DNA of 64,000 nt from Idiomarina baltica OS145 (lineage in GTDB: Bacteria; Pseudomonadota; Gammaproteobacteria; Enterobacterales; Alteromonadaceae): positions 108,761 through 172,760 of the forward strand of contig NZ_CH672406.1 in assembly GCF_000152885.1 (NCBI RefSeq), given 5' to 3'. The position numbers and the translations under genes were made by a program. This document shows, one piece after another, positions 56,273 through 62,907 of this stretch; the first letter of the stretch is position 1; each line of letters opens with the position of its first letter. The notes below the pieces were generated by a model, which saw nothing but the letters and a program-made list of their open reading frames with translations, did no database searches and had not been told where the DNA came from.

Positions 56273-56372
56273 GTATTCTGTCCATCCTGCAAAGAAAGCT
56301 GGTATGGCTAAATTGGTTGAAGCTTACAAAAAAGCTCAAGCCGAAAATAAGGTTAAAACGACGCAAGTCTGA
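56250..56372 (+). CDS. 40-residue basic small protein
   Basis: The reading frame of 40 codons begins at ATG 56250 with a perfect AAGGAGG (56234-56240) upstream and ends at TGA 56370. It overlaps the end of the preceding gene in another frame. The product is rich in Lys (MRSLKKTEYSVHPAKKAG ... KAQAENKVK), helical and soluble. It lies just ahead of a strong terminator, so it is probably a real last gene of the operon. Confidence 0.65.
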   Translation: MRSLKKTEYSVHPAKKAGMAKLVEAYKKAQAENKVKTTQV

Positions 56373-56388
56373 TAAGACTTTACGTTAT

Positions 56389-56417
56389 GAAGAGGCGAGG
56401 AAAGTCCTCGCCTCTTC
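56389..56417. terminator. Strong terminator after the Sir2-like operon
   Basis: GAAGAGGCGAGG (56389-56400) and CCTCGCCTCTTC (56406-56417) form a 12-bp perfect stem with a 5-base loop, followed by ATTTGG. It closes the plus-strand operon; the short T-run favours a partly effective terminator, useful for both strands with the convergent recombinase gene. Confidence 0.85.
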
Positions 56418-56451
56418 ATTTGGATTCCCAAACCACTATTTCAATCGTTTT

Positions 56452-57012
56452 CTATAGCTCCAGCTCGACAAAGTCCCTATCCACGTCTTCCTGGGTTATT
56501 CCAATGTAACGTAGCGTAATGGCCTCTGAGCTGTGTCGCAGCATTTTCATTACCCTAGCAATGTCGTTGGTGTTCTTATAAAGGTGGTAGCCCCTGGTTT
56601 TTCGCATCGAGTGTGTACCTAAGTCGATACCAACCTCCTCACCTATTGCCGCAAATGCTCTCGACACATAACGGCGGCTTAACGGTTTTGCAGGCGCATT
56701 TTTAGACCGTTGGTTTCGATAAGACTGAAAGAGATAAATGTGGTCAGGGTGTTCAGCGCGAATACGAGCGATGACCGCCCTCGCCTTTTCATTGAGTTTA
56801 ATTGTCGCTAGCTTCGACGTTTTCCCTTCAACCAGCAACAGTCGATCATGCTCTATATTTTCAAACCTGATGGATAGTAAATCTGAGATCCGCAACGCCA
56901 GATTCAAACCAACATCCCAAACGTCAGCAATTTGCTGTCCGTATGTTCGTTTGAGAAGGTAGCTAATCAGCTTTACGGTATCCAGACTCTTAACCGCTTG
57001 CACTTCGGCCAT
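56452..57012 (-). CDS. Short tyrosine recombinase, catalytic domain only
   Basis: The 186-residue protein has ALRISDLLSI (Arg I), a Lys in EGKTSKLATIKL, HSMRKTRGYHL (His-x-x-Arg), an LRHSSEAITLRYIGI (His and nucleophile Tyr) ending. All residues of the R-K-H-R-H/W-Y set are seen. The core-binding domain is missing, which resembles FimB/FimE-type or short integrases found in islands. It may invert or move nearby DNA. Confidence 0.9.
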   Translation of the reverse strand: MAEVQAVKSLDTVKLISYLLKRTYGQQIADVWDVGLNLALRISDLLSIRFENIEHDRLLLVEGKTSKLATIKLNEKARAVIARIRAEHPDHIYLFQSYRNQRSKNAPAKPLSRRYVSRAFAAIGEEVGIDLGTHSMRKTRGYHLYKNTNDIARVMKMLRHSSEAITLRYIGITQEDVDRDFVELEL

Positions 57013-57248
57013 AATCTAGTTCCTTTTTTGTTGTAAAACGTGATTTTGAGTACTTAAGGGGGTATAAAGTGGTAAATAACCCGTTTTTAGTGGGTTTGCT
57101 TGTTCCGATTATGATAATTTGGGAACATTGCTATCTACAGAAAGCACTCGGCTTACATTCAAATAATGTATTTCTAAAATAACGACGAATCGGATACCTA
57201 GGGGCTATTTCTTTTAGTTCATGATTAGGTTTGCTCAAGGAGTCGATT
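57013..57248. other. Intergenic region before the retron operon
   Basis: The 236 bases hold no gene. An AT-rich piece near 57105-57180 could hold the promoter for the GNAT-PRTase-retron genes. No operator or inverted repeat is evident. Confidence 0.4.
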
Positions 57249-57818
57249 TTGAAAAATTCTTTTACCAAAGAAATAGATGAGGTTCTTCAGTTAGAGGCTG
57301 AAGGTATGCTCAGCGATCTATCAACATCACCCCTTTTACTAGCTAACTTTCTTAGTTTTGACAAAAGAGACAGAGAGCGTGCTGTTAATTACATACGGTC
57401 AGTTCTTGATGAGTGCTACAAAGAAGGGCATTTAAAAGTAGCAATTTTTCACGAGTCGCAGCACTTGTATGGATATGCGATTTTCTTCACAACCGCCAAT
57501 GCGCAATATCCTACATATCTGCACAAAATTTTCGTAAAAGAACCATACCGCAATCAGGGACTTGGAGGCAAGTTACTGCAGTCTATAGTTAAGGGCAATT
57601 CAAGAGTTGCACTACTGTGTCCAATCGATAAAGTAGCATTTTACGAAAGTCATGGCTTTAATTATTCGCAGCCATTTGAAGTCCCTGATAACGAGAAGTT
57701 TAGACTATCCAGAGGTCTATACTCCGATTTATGCCTCATGAAAAATTACCAAGAACAGTCTGAAATTCCATTATTCTTTTTAAATGACAGTGATCTTACG
57801 GATATACTGGGCCTTTAA
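57249..57818 (+). CDS. GNAT-family acetyltransferase at the retron's 5' end
   Basis: The 189-residue protein has the GNAT acetyl-CoA loop LHKIFVKEPYRNQGLGGKLLQSIV (about 90-113) and a late YESHGFNYS motif. A TTG start at 57249 is chosen: AAGGAG lies 6 bases upstream, while the TTG at 57231 has no such site. It is followed by the phosphoribosyltransferase-like gene after 54 bases on the same strand, which makes it a likely member of the retron operon, though a chance neighbour is possible. Confidence 0.8.
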   Translation: MKNSFTKEIDEVLQLEAEGMLSDLSTSPLLLANFLSFDKRDRERAVNYIRSVLDECYKEGHLKVAIFHESQHLYGYAIFFTTANAQYPTYLHKIFVKEPYRNQGLGGKLLQSIVKGNSRVALLCPIDKVAFYESHGFNYSQPFEVPDNEKFRLSRGLYSDLCLMKNYQEQSEIPLFFLNDSDLTDILGL

Positions 57819-57872
57819 TTTTGATTGTTTCAACTCAACAGATTACTTCGGCTCACTCATAGGCTTCTTAAC

Positions 57873-59138
57873 ATGGCAAGCTTAACCATTATTAACCAAA
57901 TTAAGTTTTCTGAAACGGAACCCGGAAAGCAATGGTGTTCTCAATTCGGTCACAACGATAGGCATTATGCCGAAAAGTTAATCAATGCTTTGTATTGGGT
58001 ATCTGAAAAGCAGTTCAAGGTATACATTGCTCAACAATTACAAGAGGTAACCCAATCTCAACCAGCCGCTTGTTTCTGCGAGAGAGAGCCAAGGAAGAGA
58101 AATGGTAAAATCTTGCCCTACTACAAAAGTCCAAGACGCAAACGTAACAGAAAGTTCTATGGCGTCGCAATGTCTCCAATACCTACAGAAAATGCTCATC
58201 GCCACGAAGTCGGTAGTGAAGGTGTAATTTCAAACATAATAACCTCTAGTATGCGGGAGAATCCAAATAAGGTATTACTCCATCCTACCGCTCAAGCTTT
58301 GCAGAAAAAGAAGGTAAAGCAATACGTGATAGTAACTGACTTAATAGGCTCCGGCACCAGAATCTCAAATGTACTTGATTCATTTTGGGCAGTACCGTCA
58401 ATTAGAGCCCTGCATTCCGCAAAACTAATTAACTTTATCGTTATTGCCTATGCCACATCGAGAAGTGGTCGAGGACTTGTATCAAGACATCAGCTGAACC
58501 CTGAAATTCGTTACGAGACGGAATCCCCTTCTTTTAAAGACGCATTTTCTGACAGTGAAGAGCTTGAAATACGGCAATTCCTTAATCGTTATACGAAGAA
58601 AAATAAAAGCGGAACTTGGGGGAGTATCTTTAACTGGCATGACCCTCTTTTAACCGTTTTCTCACACGGAGCTCCCAACAACTTACCAGAAATAATGTTT
58701 AAACCTGGTCTAACTGGAATAAAACCATTATTTAAAGGTAGGAGTACCTCACGGTTTTATGAATATAGCAGTAAATTCGAAAGCCAAATACTTCCAGTGC
58801 CTAATAATAGAGGTGCTTCTGAAAATGAGTATCTAGAGTGGCTCTTAAAACAGCCTCTGAGGCATCGACATATATTTCAAGTCCTTTCCGTGATTGGTAA
58901 GGCAAAATCTTTATACCAGATAATGGATTTCACAGGGCTGAAGCGCACGGATATAGTTTCTGTTTTGGAGCTTTCTAAAGCTCATAAATGGATTGACGAC
59001 TATCACATCACTGATCGGGGGCGTTATTTGAGGGATCACCTTAAAAGCAAACCAGTTCAAGTTAACTCAAAAGGCCTTGAACAACAGGAGAGCGAGCTTT
59101 ACTATTGTCCTCAGAGTTTGGGAGCTCCTCTCTATTAA
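57873..59138 (+). CDS. PRTase-like protein with C-terminal winged helix (retron effector)
   Basis: The 421-residue protein has a phosphoribosyltransferase-like PRPP loop, YVIVTDLIGSGTRISNVLD (about 154-172), and a C-terminal winged helix (SVIGKAKSLYQIMDFTGLKRTDIVSVLELSKAHKWID). I recall this PRTase-HTH fusion as the partner of type III retrons, where it is the toxic effector restrained by the RT-msDNA complex. The start at 57873 is chosen over a TTG at 57825. The stop overlaps the retron a1 stem. Confidence 0.85.
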   Translation: MASLTIINQIKFSETEPGKQWCSQFGHNDRHYAEKLINALYWVSEKQFKVYIAQQLQEVTQSQPAACFCEREPRKRNGKILPYYKSPRRKRNRKFYGVAMSPIPTENAHRHEVGSEGVISNIITSSMRENPNKVLLHPTAQALQKKKVKQYVIVTDLIGSGTRISNVLDSFWAVPSIRALHSAKLINFIVIAYATSRSGRGLVSRHQLNPEIRYETESPSFKDAFSDSEELEIRQFLNRYTKKNKSGTWGSIFNWHDPLLTVFSHGAPNNLPEIMFKPGLTGIKPLFKGRSTSRFYEYSSKFESQILPVPNNRGASENEYLEWLLKQPLRHRHIFQVLSVIGKAKSLYQIMDFTGLKRTDIVSVLELSKAHKWIDDYHITDRGRYLRDHLKSKPVQVNSKGLEQQESELYYCPQSLGAPLY

Positions 59139-59321
59139 TCTAGCGAATACAGGCTGTTAGCCTGTCAATTTTGAGGAGCATGTTGTTTTCTCATTGAGCG
59201 AGCCGCCGCTTAGAGTCTAAGTGAGACTCACAGCCACCTAAAGGCTGTGGTCGTCGACTCTCTGCTGCGAGTCTCATTTACCCTCCTTACGGATAAAAGT
59301 AGATGAATAGATGGAGCTCCC
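59120..59321 (+). ncRNA. Retron msr-msd ncRNA
   Basis: The a1 stem side (59120-59142, GGGAGCTCC, TCTATT, ATCTA) pairs with a2 (59300-59321, TAGAT, AATAGA, GGAGCTCCC) with one mismatch and one small bulge, about 20 pairs. Right after a1 comes TAGC with the expected branch G at 59143. An msr hairpin ACAGGCT-GTT-AGCCTGT (59149-59165) and a second short hairpin with a loop ATGTTGTTT (59180-59188) follow, then msd hairpins: outer TGAGACTC/GAGTCTCA (59222-59229/59269-59276) and inner CACAGCC/GGCTGTG (59229-59235/59243-59249). It has the order and sizes of a retron RNA. Confidence 0.88.
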
Positions 59322-60448
59322 GAGCTTTTAAAAAGCATAATTCAGACAAACCGGCAGCTGTAGTAGAAACAGCTGCTTTGTATGGGCGAAAAATTCAAAC
59401 TTCGTGCCCAGAGCTACCAGTTATTTTTACACTTAACCATCTAGCGCTAAAATCTGGGGTTCCCTATAACAATCTCCGTAGTTTTGTGGACAGAACTATC
59501 GAGAGACCATACAGGTCTTTCACTCTCCGAAAAAATGGACTTGGATCGAACCCACGAAAATTCCGAGTAATTAAAGTTCCACAACAAGACCTCAAAAAAG
59601 CACAACAGTTTATTAATCAAAACATTCTATCTAAAATGGAACCGCATGAATGCAGCGTTGCATTTTCACCAGGAAGTAAAATATATGATGCAGCTTCAGA
59701 ACATTGCAACGCGCGATGGCTTCTTAAGTTTGACATAGTTAGCTTTTTTGAGTCTATTACCGAAAAGTCAGTATACAGGGTATTTCGAAGATACAATTAT
59801 CCTGCGTTATTAAGCTTTGAAATGGCAAGAATATGCACTGCATTAAAGGCGAGACCTCCAATTAACTGGGGCGGGGCCCCTCCTAATATTCGATACCGCA
59901 CGATTCCTGGTTACTCCAATAAAAACCTAGGAACTCTGCCTCAAGGGGCTCCAACAAGTCCAATGCTTGCTAACTTGGTCTCGTACAACCTAGACCGAAG
60001 ATTAAAACTAATCGCAGACGCTTATAACTGCCATTATAGTCGATATGCTGATGACATCACATTTTCTACTGACTCAAGCCTTTCAAGAGGTGAGGTATCC
60101 AGAATAATAGCCATGATAAATAGCACATTACGTGAGTATGGGCATACAATGAATAAAGCCAAAACCACTATTGCTCCACCTGGAGCGAGAAAGTTTTATT
60201 TGGGTATGAATATACACGGGGATTCTCCACAACTTAGAAAAAGCTTTAAACGGAAGCTCAAACAACACTTATTTTTTTGCGAAAAAAACTCTGTAGGCCC
60301 CGAAAAACACTCTAAACATCTTGGGTTTGTATCTGTGATTGGTTTCAAAAACCATCTAAGGGGCTTAATCAACTATGCAAATCAGGTCGACACTGTTTTT
60401 GGCGAGAATTGCATGAAACGGTTTCAATCTATCGACTGGCCTCTATGA
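59303..60448 (+). CDS. Retron reverse transcriptase
   Basis: The 381-residue RT has FDIVSFFESI (motif 3, first Asp), LPQGAPTSPMLANL (motif 4, about 213-226), YSRYADDITFS (YADD catalytic, about 248-258), and a retron-type C-terminal VSVIGFKNHLRGLINYANQV. It makes msDNA from the ncRNA upstream. The ATG at 59303 is inside the a2 stem, so RNA folding may control its translation. The usual NAxxH (here DAASEH) and VTG (here SVIG) retron motifs are altered. A retron identity is supported by the adjoining ncRNA. Confidence 0.9.
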   Translation: MNRWSSRAFKKHNSDKPAAVVETAALYGRKIQTSCPELPVIFTLNHLALKSGVPYNNLRSFVDRTIERPYRSFTLRKNGLGSNPRKFRVIKVPQQDLKKAQQFINQNILSKMEPHECSVAFSPGSKIYDAASEHCNARWLLKFDIVSFFESITEKSVYRVFRRYNYPALLSFEMARICTALKARPPINWGGAPPNIRYRTIPGYSNKNLGTLPQGAPTSPMLANLVSYNLDRRLKLIADAYNCHYSRYADDITFSTDSSLSRGEVSRIIAMINSTLREYGHTMNKAKTTIAPPGARKFYLGMNIHGDSPQLRKSFKRKLKQHLFFCEKNSVGPEKHSKHLGFVSVIGFKNHLRGLINYANQVDTVFGENCMKRFQSIDWPL

Positions 60449-60484
60449 GGTACACTTAAAACATCGGTTTTATAATCTTTTCCG

Positions 60485-61789
60485 TTAGCTATTCTCGGTA
60501 TAAACATATTTCCCCCACCAATCCATCATCTCAACCCTTTCATCCCAGTACTCCGCCTTATGAGAATAAGCGCCTTTCACTTTATTCTGTTCAACGTGAG
60601 CTAATTGACGCTCTATAGCGTCAGAGCGAAACTTCTGATCACTCTCATGCAACGTTGACGATGCCATGGTCCTAAAGCCATGTGGCACAGCCTTCTCTTT
60701 TAAACGACCATCCGGGTAATGAGCATTATCCTGGTACTTAAGGTAGGTTTTGGCAATCTTGCCGTCTTTGGTATCTTTCGCCTTCGGAAAGTAGCCCATT
60801 TTGAACATTGCCTGGCGCATTGTGTTATCAGACATTGGCTCATCGGGCTTAGTTTCTGACGGGAATAGCAACTCATAGTGCCCGGTAATGCGTTTGATAC
60901 GTTTAATGACATCAAGAGCTTGGGCTGATAACGGCACCTCATGTGGCCGCTTCATCTTCATTCGCTCTGCAGGGATCGACCAAACCTTGCTATCAAGGTC
61001 AAATTCCTCCCACCGGGCACCTCTAAGTTCCCCTGAACGCACAAACGTTAAAATCAATAACTCAATAGCCAGAGCCGTCAGTTCCCTGCCCGTTTGCGTA
61101 TAGTTAGCTAGATCCTGAATGAAAAATGGCAAGTTATAGATATCCAGGGCTTCACGGTGAACAACCGGTTTGGAAATTACTTTGACGGGACGTAGCAAAC
61201 GAATGTCGACATCGTCTTCGAGCGAGTATTGATCGACGACGTATTCAAATAAACGCTGTGTATCGTCCGCTACTCGTTTGGCGGTCTCATGATGACCCCT
61301 CGCCTCAACATTCTCAATTAAACGTCTGATATCCTCTTTACGGACCTCAGTGATCAGCTTATCGCCTAATTTTTTAAGGATGCCATTTTCAAGACGCTTC
61401 CATACCCTCGCCTTATGATCTTCAGACCAGATTCGAGCTGTGGCCTGGGATTGGTACTCAAGCCATTTGGCCGCATAAAAATGTAAACTGTTATCATTCG
61501 TATTCGTTGGTTTTGTATCACCAGGATCGATACCATCAGCCAACATGGCCTTGGCTTTAATAGTTGCGTCTTTTGCTTGCTTGAGAGTTACGTTAGGAAA
61601 TACGCCCAGCGCCAACGTCTTTTGCTTCTTATTGAAGCGGTATTTCAAGCGCCAGTACTTACCGCCTTGCTTTCTTACCAGGAGCCGTAAACCGGTGCCA
61701 CCGTCTACCCGATACCATTCATCACGGTCTGAGGGTTTAAGGTGTTCAACATGCTTGTGCTTTGATATGACTAGCTTGTCGTCTGCCAT
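60485..61789 (-). CDS. P4-type tyrosine integrase of the island
   Basis: The 434-residue protein has an N-terminal DUF4102-type arm-binding domain (WYRVDGGTGLRLLVRKQGGKYW, KTLALGVFPNVTLKQAKDATIKAKAML), a core-binding middle, and a catalytic domain with ELRGARWEEFD (Arg), PHGFRTMASSTLHE (His-x-x-Arg), LAHVE and the Tyr in KGAYSHKAEYWDER. It lies beside attR and the tRNA-Leu target it uses. TAGCACCA sites just upstream may bind its N-terminus. Confidence 0.95.
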   Translation of the reverse strand: MADDKLVISKHKHVEHLKPSDRDEWYRVDGGTGLRLLVRKQGGKYWRLKYRFNKKQKTLALGVFPNVTLKQAKDATIKAKAMLADGIDPGDTKPTNTNDNSLHFYAAKWLEYQSQATARIWSEDHKARVWKRLENGILKKLGDKLITEVRKEDIRRLIENVEARGHHETAKRVADDTQRLFEYVVDQYSLEDDVDIRLLRPVKVISKPVVHREALDIYNLPFFIQDLANYTQTGRELTALAIELLILTFVRSGELRGARWEEFDLDSKVWSIPAERMKMKRPHEVPLSAQALDVIKRIKRITGHYELLFPSETKPDEPMSDNTMRQAMFKMGYFPKAKDTKDGKIAKTYLKYQDNAHYPDGRLKEKAVPHGFRTMASSTLHESDQKFRSDAIERQLAHVEQNKVKGAYSHKAEYWDERVEMMDWWGKYVYTENS

Positions 61790-61839
61790 GGTGCTATATC
61801 CCTATAACCGAATTGAGATAGCACCAAAAGTAGCACCAC
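61789..61839. other. Putative integrase arm-type sites, right end
   Basis: TAGCACCA occurs at 61819-61826 and 61831-61839 (TAGCACCAC) and inverted at 61789-61796, between the integrase start and attR. The same word is doubled at 39015-39035 inside attL. The inverted copy overlaps the integrase start codon, so integrase could repress its own expression. Confidence 0.65.
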
Positions 61840-61945
61840 TTAGTATCGATTTGCAACGATTTATTGTAGACAGAGATAATCAGAATGCGCCTTGAAATCC
61901 AGTAAAATCAATGGCTCACGGCATTTAATAGACTTTGAAATAATC

Positions 61946-61965
61946 GGAATTGGTGCCCGGGGCCG
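61946..61965. other. attR of the island
   Basis: GGAATTGGTGCCCGGGGCCG covers 15 bases of the tRNA-Leu 3' end including CCA and 5 bases beyond. It is identical to attL at 38933-38952. The tRNA gene is intact after integration. Confidence 0.9.
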
Positions 61966-62037
61966 GACTTGAACCGGCACGCTGTTACCAGCGAGGGATT
62001 TTAAATCCCTTGTGTCTACCAATTCCACCACCCGGGC
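61951..62037 (-). tRNA. tRNA-Leu (anticodon UAA)
   Basis: The minus-strand 87-nt gene begins GCCCGGGTGG, has D-arm, anticodon stem GGGAT-TTAAAAT-CCC with UAA, a long variable arm, T-arm GGTTCAAGTCC and encoded CCA. It is the integration target of the island: attR falls in its 3' end. Confidence 0.95.
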
Positions 62038-62057
62038 ACTAAACGTAAACCAAGTCA

Positions 62058-62131
62058 TGGAGGCGGGTCCCGGAGTCGAACCGAGATCCACGGATTTGCA
62101 ATCCGCTGCATAGCCATTCTGCCAACCCGCC
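62058..62131 (-). tRNA. tRNA-Cys (anticodon GCA)
   Basis: The 74-nt minus-strand gene starts GGCGGGTTGG, has GGATT-GCA-AATCC in the anticodon stem-loop, GGTTCGACTCC in the T-arm, and CCA at the end. It lies 20 bases upstream of tRNA-Leu in a Gly-Cys-Leu cluster. Confidence 0.95.
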
Positions 62132-62138
62132 GATGGTT

Positions 62139-62214
<76 letters not shown>

Positions 62215-62310
62215 ATCGCCATCTGCCGTCGCATTCTACTGTTTAAATGAAATACGTCAACGACTTTTTGTGATTTTTGTGACTGTTTGGCTATTTTTAG
62301 CGCAAACCTA

Positions 62311-62859
62311 TCAATTTCTAGTCAATTGTGACCCTGCAGCGCGTAAATATTCCCACATCGACCATAATGTAAGAACAAATGCAGTAAAGAACAAAACGAT
62401 TGAAATCCAGAATGTCCAGATATTTGCGTCCCACAAAAGACCGATTAACGCGACCATTTGTGCAATGGTTTTTAATTTGCCTAAATTAGATACCGCTACT
62501 TTATCCCGATTGCCTCGTTGCGCCATCCATTCACGTAGTGCACTCACAATGAGCTCGCGACAGATCATGGTTAATGCCGGTACAGTGATATACCACGCGT
62601 TGTAATCTTCAACCAGTACGACTAATGCTGCGATAACCATTGCTTTATCGGCAACGGGATCGAGAAATGCACCAAACTCAGTAAACTGATTAAATTGACG
62701 AGCAATCCAGCCATCGAGCGCATCGGTAATTGCGGCGAGCCAAAAAATAAACGCCGACCAAAAACGAGCATCTTCAAACGGTAAATAAAACACAATCAAA
62801 AATACCGGGATTAATAAAATCCTAAAACTCGTCAAAATATTTGGGATATTCCACTTCAT
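62311..62859 (-). CDS. pgsA: CDP-diacylglycerol-glycerol-3-phosphate 3-phosphatidyltransferase
   Basis: The 182-residue membrane enzyme has the CDP-alcohol phosphotransferase signature D-G-x2-A-R-x8-G-x3-D-x3-D in DALDGWIARQFNQF and FGAFLDPVADK (about 48-74). It makes phosphatidylglycerol phosphate in the inner membrane. The ATG at 62859 is used instead of an upstream TTG. It lies between uvrC and the tRNA cluster, a well-known gammaproteobacterial order. Confidence 0.96.
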   Translation of the reverse strand: MKWNIPNILTSFRILLIPVFLIVFYLPFEDARFWSAFIFWLAAITDALDGWIARQFNQFTEFGAFLDPVADKAMVIAALVVLVEDYNAWYITVPALTMICRELIVSALREWMAQRGNRDKVAVSNLGKLKTIAQMVALIGLLWDANIWTFWISIVLFFTAFVLTLWSMWEYLRAAGSQLTRN

Positions 62860-62907
62860 TATCCGCAATCCTTTTTTTAGCTCAGTGGCACGGTCGCCCT
62901 GCTGTCG

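Larger units (their letters stand above)
38933..61965. mobile_element. Genomic island integrated in tRNA-Leu(UAA)
   Basis: The 20-bp direct repeats GGAATTGGTGCCCGGGGCCG at 38933-38952 and 61946-61965 mark attL and attR; attR covers the last 15 bases of tRNA-Leu(UAA). A P4-type integrase gene lies next to attR, as usual. The island of about 23.0 kb holds a satellite-like module, three Doc-like genes, a redox cluster, defence-type genes and a retron. A second integrase gene at 56452 points to mosaic build-up. Confidence 0.9.
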
